Positions 1-12,680 of a DNA stretch of 64,000 nucleotides are shown one piece after another. Position 1 is the stretch's first letter. Each line of letters begins with the position of its first letter. This DNA comes from Macrocybe gigantea. Taxonomy: Eukaryota; Basidiomycota; Agaricomycetes; Agaricales; Callistosporiaceae. The DNA is taken from the NCBI GenBank assembly GCA_011319805.1, contig SJRY01000266.1:186001-250000 (forward strand). The letters are read 5' to 3'. The notes under the pieces are model-generated. The model was not told where the DNA came from, searched no databases, and saw only the letters and a list, made by a program, of their open reading frames with translations. The position numbers and the translations under genes were made by a program.

Positions 1-2134
1 GTTGCTGGAGAACTGGAGATTTTGCTGCTGAACGTTGGCTTTCCGAGGATGATCGTGTAATAAGCAAAGGGTGAGATCCTGTAGGAGGTTGGACGAGTTG
101 AGCAAGAGCCATCGCTCCTGGCAGATGTTCCAGCTTGTCCAGAACAACCGTGAACCTTCTTTTGGCAACGCCTTCCTCTTGCGTCAATTTCTTATCTCTT
201 CTACGACCCATCTCATCGTCGGCAACATTGTCGAAGTTGGCACCCGTCGCCGAAATCCGTACACGTAGATGCATCGGGTATAAGCTCGTTACCATCGGTG
301 TCGTCATAAATGTGAGAACCAAAGCCTCCAAGACGAACATAGAAAACACTTTCTGGGCGGATGATGAGAAAAAAAGAGATTCCCCAGTATATCTCGGCGT
401 ACCTGTGACAGAATGCCAGCGGACAACCCAACGTTGAGGACGATCAGTTCCACCAAACTAGATCAAGCAATCAGCAACGAGGACGTATAGCTCACAAGGT
501 ACTCGCACCCTTTACAGCTCATCAAGGAACCGATTGCGCCAGCTTCTCGCCACTTGAATCCGGCGCCATATTTGGCTGCCAGTGCACATCCGCCAAATTT
601 CCCCACAAAAGCAGTGAATATGATTGCAATCGTGTAACCCCATGTGATTCCTGACAATATGACGTCAGGAGTCTGAAAGCATATCTGAAAGCGACCCACC
701 ATCGTTCAAAAGCCTAAGATTGGTAGAAAGCCCAGAAAGTGTGAAATACTCCCAACCAGTTAATAAATCCATCGAAACGGAGCCATTGAAATTGCGACAC
801 ACCAAGGGAAGGAATATGATAGAAACCATGTCTTCTAGCTTCTCGGTTAAGGCAATGGCTAAACCACCCTCCCGAGGAACAATGACACCAGCTACGAATG
901 CCCCTGTCCAGAGTGTCATGGCTCAGCCGGGGATAGAGAATCAAGGCGAGACTCACCGAAAATAGCATGCACTCCGATAACGTCAGTGAAGAAGGCAGAT
1001 CCGAAGAGAACCAAAATCGTAATCGTCATGAAGGAAACCGTGGGACCGCTCTCAACTGCAAGAATAGTGGTTAGGAACAACGCAGTTCAAGAAGGAAAGA
1101 AGCTGACTGGAGCCGGTTCTGATAGCAATCCATTTTAAAACCCGTTTAACGGGGAATAATAAGAATAAAGTCCACCCAACGCAAACCATAAGGATCCATA
1201 GAGCAGTTAGGCCTGAGCCAGCGTTTACCAACGCGACGCTGAGAGCGAGCAATACCCATCCAACTGAACCGAGGTTGACTAAGAGGTCTTTGCGCACATA
1301 ACGACGGATAGAAGACATACTGATATCGTTACCAACTCCGGCAGAAAGGACAACTATCCCAACCGTAGTATCCAGCAACTTGAGCTCCGTAAGGATTCGA
1401 CATAGTACCGGAAAGGCCGTGATGGAGTAAGCAACGCCAGCAAACAGCATAAAATGCGTGAATTCGATGTTCTGATTGATGAACTGCTTATAAATGGCGA
1501 CCGAGAGGCCCGCTCCAATTCCAAAGGCAAGATCATGCCGGCTAGTGCAACGATGGTAGATAACCGCCAATTCCGCTTGATGACAGCACCTTCTATCTCC
1601 AACCCGACGAGGAAAAGGAAAAGACAAAGGCCGATGTTGGCCACGAGACTGAGATAAGACTGAGAAGCATCCGGAAATATGTGTTGCGTGAAGCCAGGTA
1701 TACATCCTGCATAAGGGTTAATTAAATGAAGGTGGCGTTCTGATAGCATAGAAGTCACCGAAGGCAGTTGGACCTGAGCGGAACGAGCGCGTCAGTCAAA
1801 AGCCTCGGCAAGTCAGGTGTGAGACACGCTACCCAAAATAATTCCTCCCAAGACTTCCGCGATGACCTTTGGCTGCCGTAGCTTCTGCAGCCCGAGTGAT
1901 AAGAAGCTAGCAGTTGCGATGATTATACCTGGATATATGCGTCGGCGTGAAGTCATACTAATGCATCTATCATTGACATACCAACTTGAATGATCCAGAG
2001 ACGAATCGGATCCTTGAAGTTGATCTCGGTGGGATCCTTGCCGCTCAGCAGCCCGCCCTATGAGCAAGAAGGTCAGATTGAAGGTGACGTGTCAGAAGAA
2101 AAACATGCTTGCTCAGCAGCCTCCCTCTTGCCAT
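1..2134 (-). CDS. K+/H+ antiporter, Kha1-like (CPA2 family), C-terminus cut by window edge
   Basis: Multi-exon gene encoding a cation/proton exchanger of the Kha1/CPA2 family, expected in an endomembrane. Visible in order: the entry segment GKDPTEINFKDPIRLWII, the helix block LRQPKVIAEVLGGIILG, then PGFTQHIFPD, then LFLFLVGLEI, a TM block with AYSITAFPVLCRIL and VVLSAGVGNDI, a later block GAFVAGVIVPREGGLAI, and MSCKG joined across an intron to LVELIVLNVGLSAGILS. The soluble C-terminal tail continues past base 1. Introns are short with clear GT/AG ends, for example after MSCKG and after GNDI. One base is missing near 1523-1525, where MILP should run directly into FGIGAGLS; the shift lies in an A/T run. 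The start is uncertain: 2134 gives MARGRLLSKH then GGLLSGKDP over a weak GTTTTT donor; an ATG at 2416 opens an alternative 5' exon. Confidence 0.85.
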
Positions 2135-3588
2135 ACTGAAAGAGACTGATAACTTGGTTCGAGAACTCGGGCATGGCAGCGTGGGCGCGCTCTTCACCGC
2201 TAGGAGAGAGCCCGTCCTGGATATCAGAGACGAAGACGACGAAGGATGGAGGACTGGATCATAGAATGTGGAGTTGTATTTAAGGGTTTGATTATTGCGA
2301 ACAGGCCGGTTCCTTGGAAGAGCACCATATTTGGTAACGGTAACAAGCCAAATATCATTCAGGCCACTGCACAGCTTCTGGCCACTGTCTACCAAACTCC
2401 ACTTGATGAACGCCATTGTTGGTTGCAATCACATATTCTCCTTGTGGCCTAGGACAATTTCTTCTGTTGTGCGTCCGTGCACCCTACGTCTCATAGCCCA
2501 AGACTTCGGCGATAGAAGTTCCTGCCTTAGACAGCTGCTCAGGTGACAGTTGAAATATCACTTGTTTTCACGCCTCCCGCGGCTTCTTTTCCGACGGGTT
2601 TAACTGCGCGGCGCATCGTTGCCACATCGTGCACCATCATTGTTTCTGGAACTATGCTTGCGGTATCTCCGGCGTTGATGCTTGGCAATGTCGCTACCCT
2701 GGATGGGCCATGCCCGCCTGTATGTGCCAAACCACACCGCAAACTAGGTCAAACTCAAACATTGTTGAGCAAAGCAAAGACAGTAATTTTCAAGGTTGTG
2801 AACACTGTCCCGATCCCAGGTGATGTTATCCAGCTTTACTCCCATTCCACGTGAATGACATCAAAGTTACTGTCAGATGAACGAGACATGCAGTTAATTT
2901 CTCGGAAACAATTGATGACCGCAATCAATGCTGTCGCCGATGCTTTGCGTTTGCGAGAAATTGCAGTGATTGTGTGCATCAACGACAAGACCGCAACTCG
3001 CAAAATATGCAATCTCCAGATTGCATTCTCAGATTCGCGGGCCATATCCTCCGTTTTCGCACACCGAGTGGATCGATTTCGGTGCATTTGTCCGAGCAGA
3101 AGCCACAAAATATCTATCATCAAACTTATACAATTGAGCGCTGAGTACAGTACAAACAGGGCCGGAATTCGAACACCCTGGTTCTTCATGCTTGCGTCTT
3201 ATCGACTTCTCTCACTATATCACACGGCGTCCCTGATCAAGGTTGTGTGATAATGCTCGTTATTTTCGTATGTGGCACGACGTTGTTTTTCATCTTCGTC
3301 TAGTGAAAGAACAGGCTGACAATGTCATTTTCGTCAGCTTGTACAACCATTTTCTCCGCTTGCAGTGTCAGTCAAGGTATTCTTTAATTGATCCACAAAC
3401 ACGGCATGCATTTCCGCGGACTTATTCTGCCCATTAGGGTGCCCTTGCTGGAATCTTCGTGGATGAAGAACTCTTCGAATCTCCCCAAACGCGTGTCCAT
3501 CGTCCATGCGTTGTAGTCATTGCCATATGCTACGGGCCGAAACCGAACAACGTGAAATTTACAGAGCCGAAGTGAGAACCAATGGTCT
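2135..3588. other. Gene-free stretch between two minus-strand genes
   Basis: It holds the probable promoter and 5' leader of the antiporter and the 3' flank of the CHAT gene. Small open frames exist on both strands (2543-2854 and 2855-3250 on +, 2836-3189 on -), but none has recognisable family motifs or convincing splice signals. I see no RNA gene I would accept. Confidence 0.5.
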
Positions 3589-6500
3589 TTATATGCCAAC
3601 GTGTATAAAAGGAATCCACTGGTGATACGGTGCTTTTGTCTGTCGAAGGCGTTGTACAGCGGAATGCAGTCCCTCGGCCGCTTTAGTGACGTCGGGGTAC
3701 GACCTTTTCTGAAGACCTCTTGGTACACCATTCCTGCGACCTTGGGCCCGTCTGCATCCGACATGCTCCACAGGGTGCCTACGGCGCCTCGAAATCCAGC
3801 CGCGATGAATCCTCCTACCAAATGCACAGCTTCGTTCTCCAATTTGCGTCCCCCATCGCCGTCTCGCATGCAGACAAAAAAATGAATTCTGCTCTGGAAA
3901 GGTTGATGTTCAGGATTTGGCGTAGTTCTAGGCGCCCGTCGTATAACTCCAGCCCGCTCTTGAGCGGACTTTCTGGATCCTGCCGTCCGTGACACGCGAA
4001 ATGCGACCATGCAGAATGCTCTATGTTCTCCACCACGCTGGCAATAGTCGCTTCAGAATCCAGGATCTTCTTTAACCCCTGTTGTCCCACTACGGAACCG
4101 ATCACGTCTAGCTCATGCCGCACGAATGGAAGTCTTGGTAATTCCCTGCTCGAAATCTCAGTCACGCCCACACCGATCATGATGTGATTAGTGGTATCGT
4201 AGGAATGTGGTATTTCTTTGGACCTGGCTTGGATGAGAGCCTCAAGGGTATATGTGTATGATGGTATGAGCTGACTTGAAATCGGTACAGCCGCATGAAG
4301 AGGGAGATAGGTAAACGGACCCGAAGGACACCACCATATTCTTCCGCTCGTGTAACCGTGCTGTATTCGCAGAAAATTATCGAACCATAGCGATCAGTAC
4401 GGATTCGAGCGCAGCACGTACCTCTTCAAGCGCACTATAAACGGGCCCGACCGCCGCCTCCCACAGCCAGTCTAGAATGGATGAGAACACCTCCGAACTC
4501 TGTGGAGCGTCTGCTGGCCTTCCTTTTCGATCCGCATCAGCGTCCCTAGCTTGAATATGGGACGCGTTCAGCGCTTGTCTTAGCTTTGCCAGCTGAGTTT
4601 TGGCATGGAGAAGTGCTGCCCCTGGCAATGGAATATGCCTGACAGTTTCGGAGGAAGGGATGATGATCAAGGCATCGCTGCCAGACTCCGTGCAACAGAT
4701 CATAATGACAGGACCACTCTCGGCGGCTGAACGAAGTCGCTCAAACGATTTAGGTCGCAAAAAATCTTCAAAGTGAGGGTATGTTCTGATTTTTGCAATC
4801 AAATCATCCCTTTCGACGACCAATACGTGGTAGTCTATGCTTTGTCCTGGATAAAACGCGGACGGATCTGTTTCCGATCCTGCGAATGTGCTCAGTAAAA
4901 CTGAAATTTGTTGCAGTCTGGCTGCGTCATCTGGGTGCTGGATCCAAAGTAGATCATCATGATGTTTGAGCTCCAATGATTGTCTGTGGGTAATCGCTAG
5001 TCCTTGTTCCAGGAATTCTACTGCTTTTTGAGGAGCTCCGAAGTGTAGAGCGGCTGCGACAGCTGTGGTCGTCACGGAAGAAATATTCTTCGTGACTAGG
5101 ATGTCGTGTCGTTGGTTGAGAGAGCTCCCTAGCCAGATCAGATTTGGCAGGATACCGAAGGCGGTTTCATACGCATCGAGAGACTCTTTCAACTCGTGCT
5201 TCCAAGCGACCTCAGCCCAATATGTGGCACCGGACCACAAGCGCAGCGGGTCAGAGGCAATGGACTTTGACGACTTCGCCGCGTACAAAAGGGCGTTTTG
5301 CAGGTCGGCGGGCTCGCGAGTCCTTTCGTAACGTATATTGTGCAGGATGGCGAGGGCTTCGCAGCGCACAGAAAGCTCTGGATCGTCCAACGACGTCTTT
5401 TCGACTGCTCTCGTATTGTACTTCAATGCAGTTTCCAAGTCGTCTGGATCATTGAGTCTGGCATGGAGATCTCTGTAAGTATTGGCGAGGGCTAATAACC
5501 TAGTAGGAAGGGCTGGATGATCAAGCGGTGTTCCCTCCACAGCAGCTAAATCGCATTTCAAAGCTATATCCAGCATTCGGAGTCTGCCAGTCCTGTCGTA
5601 GACATTTTTATACGATAATGCCATGTTATGCACACGGCTCAGGAGATCGGGATGTCCGAGCGATGTAGCATCCACGGATGCCTTATCGCACTTCAAAGCT
5701 CCTTTCAGGTCGTCGATGTATCTATGTCGCTTATATCGCTCTGAATAGGTGTGCGCAAGGTCACGATTGTAAGCTGCTAGCTCAGGATGATCAGGAGGTG
5801 CGTTCTGGACAGCTTTCAGCCCGAACTTGAAGGCAGCCTCTAGGTCCTGGGGTTCTCGCAGCCTGTCATACCGGGTTCTATACGCCACGGCCAGGGTTTG
5901 CTGGATCCTAGACAAGACGATAGTTTTCTTCTTCACAGAATTCAGCGCTTTCGTCGTATATAATATAGCGTTCTCGAGGTCCAGTAGGTTGCCAAGTCTC
6001 TGATAGGTGGTAACGTAGCTGACCCCCAGGTTTTCCCAACGAGCAGCTAGGTGGGGATCGTCAGCTGGAGTATCATTCACGGCCGCGAGATGATGTTCGC
6101 TGGCGCGTCGTAGATCCGAAATATCGCCCAATCTCTGAAATCGGTCTGAGAAAGAAGTCGCTACACTTTCATGGCGACTGGCCAACTCAGGATCGCCAAG
6201 TGGTGTATTGGCCAATGCTGCTCTTTGTACTTCAACGAGGATGCAAGATCTTCTAGATTTCCTCTCCTTCTATACCAATGGGTGTACGTTACTCCAACCA
6301 CTTGCTGATAAGCTGCAAGTTCAGAGCCTTGCGCCGAGGTAGCATGCAATGCCGCTTTCGCAAAGTCAGAAGCCATTTCCAAATCGGCCATTTCTCCCAG
6401 CCTTTCGTAGCGGTCGATATATGTGATGGCAGCGCTCCTTTTGCGACGCGGAAACTGGGGTGGGTTGAAGGTGTCCCATTGACCGCAGCGACGTCATAGT

Positions 6501-6891
6501 AAATGGCAGCATCCAGATCCCTCATTTCGCCGGAACGTCGAAAACTGTCCAAATAGGAGATGGCAAGATTTTGCTGACATAAAGGTAAATCGGGATGTCG
6601 TGCAGGGAGGGCCGCAACGGCGGCTTTGGCGCAGCTAATGGACTGCTCTAAATCGCCTATCTTCCCAAGCCGCTGATAACGGTCCGAGTAGGCGACGCCC
6701 AGGTTCATTAACCGCGACACAGACTCGCGGTGCCACATGGGTGTAGCATCGACGGCCGCCTGCTGGAGCTCTATGGCTGTGTTGAGGTCTTCAAGTCGTC
6801 CATGCAAGCGGAACTGGTCAGAAGCCTCAATTGCTAGCTGGTCGTTGCGCTGACTTCCTTCGAAGTCTTTGAGGGCCACAGCGCCACACAT
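3589..6891 (-). CDS. TPR-repeat CHAT-domain (caspase-like peptidase fold) protein
   Basis: The N-terminal two thirds is an array of degenerate TPR-like units of about 45-50 residues, each with a YxRxGxxxDLExA-type core and a following TPLDDPEL-type linker. The C-terminal third is a CHAT domain: WWCPSGPFTYLPLHAA, then the catalytic His segment HFACHG, the catalytic Cys segment FLSACETAMGD, then AGFRGAVGTLWSMSD and a C-terminal WIPFIHVGI. CHAT proteins are caspase-like peptidases or pseudo-peptidases; the substrate here is unknown. An intron at 4361-4421 (GTACGT donor, TACTGAT branch, ACAG acceptor) joins the linker to the CHAT domain. The frame is lost by one base at four places, all in A/T runs: 6439-6442, 6224-6226, 3843-3845 and 3705-3708. 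A possible extra 5' exon lies near 6981-7126, but its phase does not fit cleanly. Role in regulated cell death or defence is inference only. Confidence 0.85.
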
Positions 6892-8465
6892 GGAAGCGTG
6901 ATTAATTTCAAGAAAAAGGATCTATTGCGGAATTCTCTTCGGTTTGTAGCTCTTACACAAGCTCCTCGCGGACCACTCACAAGTTGGACATGGGCTTTTC
7001 CGGGATGACATCGTTAGCCATGAGGCCTGAAATGTTCGAAGATCCTAGATCGTCGGAGCTAAAGGAGTCCTTCGCGAAGACGGAATAGAGAGGCTTGCTT
7101 ATCGTGAGCCCACCTTCGTCTGTTACCTGGTAAGCAGAAATGAAATCCGCAATGAGGCAGCGTTTTGCTCAGTCACGTGATTAGTTGCTTTGCAGGGTCG
7201 GGAGCGGCATTTCAACGCGCGCACTTGAGCGTCCCGACGATGGCATAAAAAGCTTTCGTAAATCCGCAGAGTGGTTTACCGGCGTGTTCTCTTCCGCAGG
7301 CCGATGCTTGCGGGCATTGACCTGAAATCTGTACGACAGCATAATGTCCTCAGCTCGTTGGCAGGACAACGTAGCGGGATAACGGCCTGCATCCTTGGAA
7401 TCCATCGGCTATTTCTTCGCTTTCCCTTCTGCAGCAGCTGCTCCACTATGACCAAAGGAAATCGGTGCCTTGAGCCGGCCTAGGAAGACTCTCACTGACT
7501 ATCCTCAGTTTTCTTTCATCAACGCCCCACGAGTGGGAACTTTCATGTCTTGTTATACGAAAATGTTCGGGAAGGAAGGTAATAAGCACGTCTGCCTGCG
7601 ATTTCCACATAGAGCCTTGATGGTATGGATTTCTTTTGTCGCTTGTTGTTGGTGGACAGCTACACGTGCTTGAGGACTGGCTAGTCGAGCTTCATCACTA
7701 CTTCGTCTTGGAAACGTCCAACCAGGTGGTTTCGTTCGTCGGCTCTCAATTTTTCCGCCAGAAAGGCCAGGAAAAGCAACCATGGGTCTAATCTAATAAG
7801 CCAATGGGACTGATATAATTGTCCTACTGAGGCATTTTGGTGCCTCAACGTCCAACAAGACCTACGGATTCTTGTCGTTGCTAAATCCGAGCGCGTATGT
7901 TGCTGAAAGATTGCATTGCGTATATTTGGTAGGTATCTCCGTGGCGCGGCCCTTCTAGCGTGCTTGGGCCAGAATCGCGCTCATGAGCTCCACAATGCTC
8001 CATCTGGTCTACTAACGCATTTTTTGTCATAGCCGCTTGCACGTGGAAAGCGTAAAAAAGGAAACTGGTGCTATCGACTCTATCCAAAGGCGAGACGTTT
8101 GTAAAAGGCGTTTTGAAGACCCGTCATTATCATCTCAAGAAGGTTAACATGCCCATGGCTTTATTTGACAATGTACTTCAAGGTGCGTCCCTGTGCTTTA
8201 GGCAGAAATATTGGTGTTGATGATGCAAACTGTGGTATCCATGGGCCAAGACATAACGATTGGGCCCTTACGTTTACCCATTTCTGTGCCGAATTCCACA
8301 GGTCGATCGTCCATAGCCAATTTGGGAGTGGTTGCTCCACAGGTTGGTTTTTTTTTGAAGGTATAAAGCTCATAGGGTAATGGACGATCTCAGTATCTTC
8401 AGCCCTCGCCCGTTATCATTTGCTTCGGGCATTCTCAACTCACTTTTCCATCTCTTCATTTCTTA
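6892..8465. other. Intergenic region between divergent CHAT and HAD genes
   Basis: The 1.6 kb contains one coding-like minus-strand piece (about 6981-7126, flanked by CTTACCAG and TTGTGAGT) that could be an upstream exon of the CHAT gene. A minus-strand open frame at 7181-7405 is unrecognised. The rest shows nothing I can call. Confidence 0.4.
8362..8368 (+). promoter_or_regulatory. TATA-like box of HAD phosphatase gene
   Basis: TATAAAG lies about 100 nt upstream of the ATG at 8466, a plausible core promoter distance for a fungal gene. No experimental start site is known. Confidence 0.35.
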
Positions 8466-9622
8466 ATGACCATGGCTTCCACCCATACCTTCTACGCTGA
8501 CGCCGTACTGTTCGATATGGTATGTAAATATCTTTATCGACGCTACGATGTTCATGGCTTGACGGCTTGTTTATGTAGGACGGCACCTTGACGGATTCCA
8601 TCGCTGCAGTCGAAGCTGCCTGGGGCAAAGTTGCATGCGATATCGGGCAGGACCCGGCGCATGTTATCGCCGCCACCCATGGCAAGCGCGCGGTGGACAA
8701 CCTCGCCATGCTCAAGCCAGAAATCAAGGCCCACGAGATGGACGATGAGGTGACAAAGTTCGAAGAGATGATCCTCTACTACGCCGATGCATACCACGTA
8801 TACGGCCCTGGCTCGCGCCAAAATTCGCTGGCGGATACCCCTTCTCAGACGTCCTCTGCTGGTTCAGACTGTCCCACCCCTGTCTTGACTCCTGGGAGTT
8901 CGGCACCGAGCTCCCGTGCATCCTCTATCGTCTCCTCCCAAGCGCGCAGACCGTCTTTCGCCGCAAAACTCAGTCGCATGTTGCGTATGAGCGGATTGCC
9001 CGAGGACAAAGTCCAGGGCTCGTATCAGATTGAATACGAGAATCCGATCTACGAGGAGCCAGAGTCATTTACCTCGGACGATAAGAAAAGACACGTTTTG
9101 GAGGCATGGCGGGTTGAGGCGGCGAGCGTTGACCGCTCTGTCCGCATCCTCCCTGGTGTTAAGAAGCTCATGGATTCCATCCCGGAGGGACAATATGCCG
9201 TGGCTACATCCGGAGCCAAGACCTACGGTAAGTGTCCACATATCTTTGCGTTATTTGCAAGTTTTGTTCTGATAAAAATTCGCCCTCTAGCATATGGGTG
9301 CATGACCCGCGTTGGCATTACTCCTCCGCCTGTCACAATTACTGCTGATGACAAGCGTCTGAAGGCCGGCAAGCCCGCACCCGACCCATTCCTCCTTGCG
9401 GCCAAGTGTCTCGGCTACGAAGCCTCTCGATGCGTTGTCTTCGAGGATTCTCCCAGCGGCATTCGTGCAGGTGTGGCCAGTGGAGCCACAGTCATAGCAC
9501 TCTGTACCAGCCACGAGAGGTCCAAGATCGAGAACTGCGGTGCACACTACATCGTCGATGACATGACGCACGTCAACTGCCAGGTCGAGGACGGCAAGTT
9601 AAAGTTCACAATCGCTCCTTAA
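8466..9622 (+). CDS. HAD-superfamily phosphatase, glycerol-3-phosphatase/2-deoxyglucose-6-phosphatase type, with Ser-rich insert
   Basis: Three exons (8466-8519, 8579-9227, 9291-9622) give 344 residues. Introns are 59 and 63 nt with perfect GT/AG. HAD motif I is LFDMDGTLTDS (the nucleophile Asp sits next to the first exon junction), motif II is AVATSGAKTY, motif III is the Lys in KAGKPAPDPF, and motif IV is VVFEDSPSGI. The cap segment THGKRAVDNL matches Gpp/Dog-type sugar-phosphate phosphatases. The usual members are about 230-250 residues; here about 100 extra residues, rich in Ser/Thr/Pro, sit in the cap between about residues 85 and 185. The second ATG at 8472 has the better context (ACCATGG) and may be the real start. 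The substrate is likely a small sugar or polyol phosphate in the cytosol (inference). Confidence 0.9.
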
Positions 9623-9811
9623 GTTTCTATTTCTATTGCTCGTTTATCTGACACATACATTTCCGTTCTTCACCTTGCAATCTAGCTATGTAGAAGTTAG
9701 AACAGTTCCACATGGTGTCGCTAGATTCGATATCATTTACGTTTTTTGTGCATAGATCTGCCGTTCCATAGATGAAATGCAGCAATTCGCTTGTTTTGTC
9801 TTGACTTAAGA

Positions 9812-12680
9812 ATGCCATCCTTTGATCCTTCGAGAACAGCTGTCGCGTTTGCGGGACGAAATGAGCGTGGGAATGCAACTCGGCGCGATATATCAACTAC
9901 CTCCACAGTCTCGGTCAACACTGGCGGCGACATGTTCGCTATAAACTACCCTAGACCTCGTCGGAGGCTTGTCGGCCAGCCATTGCTGTATTCAATATCT
10001 GTGTTCGCGAGCCTTGGCGTATTTCTTGTGGGCAATTGATTCGTTTCTGTTAGTCGTCGAATTCAACGCTGACGTCTCCTGCTTGCATGTGGTGACCATA
10101 GTTCGGTTATGACCAAGGGTATTTTTCGGCACGAGCGACATTTATCTGGTTCTGACCATCGTGTAGCGTTATGTCCGGGGTAATAACGGGACCCCATTTC
10201 ATCAAATTCTTCCATACGCCGGGACCTCTTGCCATCGGGACCATGGTTGCTGTATTAGAAATCGGCGCGTTTGGTATGGTTCCTCATTCTTGTGAGATTT
10301 GCGTCTACCTACAGCTCTGCGTGCTTCCAGTGACCTCTCTCGCGGCTGGACGTATTGGAGACATCATTGGACGAAGAGGAACCCTGTTCATTGGTGGTCT
10401 CGTATTCACATTGGGAGGTGCTGTGCAGACTTTCACATCTGGGTTCGTGGTGATGGTGATAGGAAGGATTGTCAGTGGATTTGGAGTTGGGTTGCTTTCG
10501 TACGTTTGAACCACATCGTTTCCTGATTCTTGCCCGACTTGGAGCATCTGCCAGGACGATCGTTCCTATTTATCAAAGCGAAATATCTCCACCAACACAT
10601 GTGAGCATTTCTCATTTTATCTTGATTATCTCATATTCTCATACTTCGCTGTCCAGAGAGGAGCTTTGGCTTGTGCCGAGTTCACAGGCAACATCTCAGG
10701 CTACGCTTTCTCAGTGGTCGGAACGCCTTGTAACTTGCCATTGCCTGCGGAGTGCTGATGAACATATAGTGGACAGATTACTTCTGCTCCTTTATAGACT
10801 CGGATGTTGCATGGCGTTTACCTCTCTTTCTGCAATGCGTCATCGGTGGCGTTTTGACCGCAGGATCGCTGTTAATGCCAGAGAGCCCTCGGTTCGTTCT
10901 CTGGCTTGTCTACACGTTTATGTTACTGTGGTTAACCAATATTCTAGGTGGTTGATTGACGCTGACCGAGACGATGAGGGAATGCGTGTCATCGCTGACC
11001 TCCATGGTGGTGACCTAGGCAACGAAATGGCGCGGACAGAATTCCACGAGATTAAAGAGAAAGTAATGAAAGAGGTAAGCGCCGGCTCAGTTCCTATCCC
11101 AAGTCGATGTTGGTATAAAGGAATTGCATAGCGGGAATCCGGGGAAGGCAGGTCATACAGGATGATGTGGAAAAAATATAAACGCCGAGTACTTCTCGCA
11201 ATGTCGTCGCAAGCATTCGCACAACTCGTAAGCAAGTCATGTCTTCACTCTGCGGATGCTAACTGGTTGTGTCTCGATAGAACGGTATTAATGGTAAAAT
11301 TTCTGACACGACCTTACAACAACAACTAAATTGTCTTATAATAGTAATCTCTTATTATGCTCGTACGATTCTCCTGCTATTGTGCGGTGGAGAGTCACGC
11401 TGATTCCACTTCTGAAAGCACGAGTATTTGAACGTACGTGCCATTAATGTTGCCAGGAATAGTGGCCTTTCACAATATAACTTTAGAGGCTGGCTGGCTG
11501 GGCCGACAAGCCATATTAATGACTGGAATTAATGCAATAATATATGTATTGAGCACGTTGCCGCCGTACGTGACACACCCTGACCTTATTCAGTGACTCT
11601 TGTGGAGCATGAACAGGTGGTATTTGGTCGATCGGTGGGGTAGAAGGCCTATTTTGATATCTGGAGGCATTGTGGTCGGTCTGCCCTGCACATTGTTTCC
11701 TCGTACAAACTGAAATAGAGTTAGATGGCAATCGCGCTGAGCGCAACAGGTTTCTGGATGTATCTCGATGCTGTCTGGACGCCGAACGCTGTAGTCTTTT
11801 GTGTGATTGTGTATAATGCTGCTTTCGGATATAGGTACGTTTTGCTCAACATTTTGCATCATATACTTACCTTTGCTCTTAGTTGGGGTCCCATACCATG
11901 GCTGTATCCTCCAGAGGTAAGACGGCATCTACGATATATCCGCATCGAGCATTCTTCTAAATCTCCTGTCCGCACGCAGATCATGCCTCTGACCGTCCGT
12001 GCCAAGGGTGTCTCGCTGTCAACGTCCACCAATTGGGCATTCAACTATATCGTCGGTGTTGGGACGCCGTGGTTGCAAGACGTCATTCATTGGAGATTAT
12101 ATTTCATGCATGCGTTTTTCTGTGTTTGTAGTCTCATCCTCGGTATTGCCGCATTCTTCGAACACCATTCGCAGTTGACTGACCTCTTTCTTTTGCAGTT
12201 CATTTCCGTATGCCACATCCAAGCGTTGCTACACGCTAGCGCGAAATACTGATTGCACCTTTTCGCTCCAGTCTACCCTGAAACGAAAGGCGTGCCCCTA
12301 GAAGAGATGGATGCCGTGTTCGGAGAAGGTGAGCATCTGGGCAAAACATTTGGGAGAGCATGCAAACTCACAACGTATCAATTCCAGGACCGATCAAAGA
12401 GACAGTACAATTGGACACCTTTTCCGAACAATCCGCCTTCCTCCCACAGCCCAATGCAAGCTTGAACATATACCCGCCGCGCAAAACTTCACCTTCATCA
12501 CATGGCGACGCCAAGAAGCACTTGTTCTCGAGGCTTTTCCAATCAAAGAAGCCGGATGGCCCATCGTACCGTCCGGTTGAAAGCGAAGAGCTGAGGCCGC
12601 TGCACCTCGACGCCGAGCGCGACGACGTTGAGGGTGACTATGAAGTGTTAGATCACGATGTACAAGATACCAGGCAGTAG
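9812..12680 (+). CDS. MFS sugar transporter (hexose-transporter family) with many microexons
   Basis: A 12-TM sugar porter of the plasma membrane. Spliced in order: a short N-tail, RRRLVGQPLLYSISVFASLG, the signature FGYDQGVMSGVITGPHF, GRIGDIIGRRGTLFIGG, IGRIVSGFGVGLLS, VPIYQSEISPP, PESPRWLI, WYLVDRWGRRPILI, then YSWGPIPWLYPPE, MPLTVRAKGVSLSTSTNW and the closing LYPETKGVPLEEMDAVFGE, followed by a hydrophilic C-tail. All sugar-porter motifs (GRR, PESPR, PETKG) are present. About 20 exons are needed, several tiny: 10102-10118 (17 nt), 11281-11293 (13 nt), 11345-11362 (18 nt), 11419-11433 (15 nt) and 12199-12207 (9 nt). Each keeps phase and restores a conserved motif. Start 9812 is chosen because it opens a typical hydrophilic N-tail in the same frame; 9931 is an alternative. 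No frameshift was found. Confidence 0.9.

Noticed and set aside
3150..3235. Box-B-like TTCGAA stretch with tRNA-like appearance on the minus strand
   Set aside because: No matching acceptor stem, D-arm or anticodon arm could be formed; T-arm pairing is poor.
4361..4421. Stop codon separating TPR and CHAT halves into two genes
   Set aside because: A 61-nt intron with GTACGT donor, TACTGAT branch point and ACAG acceptor joins them in phase and restores the CHAT start.
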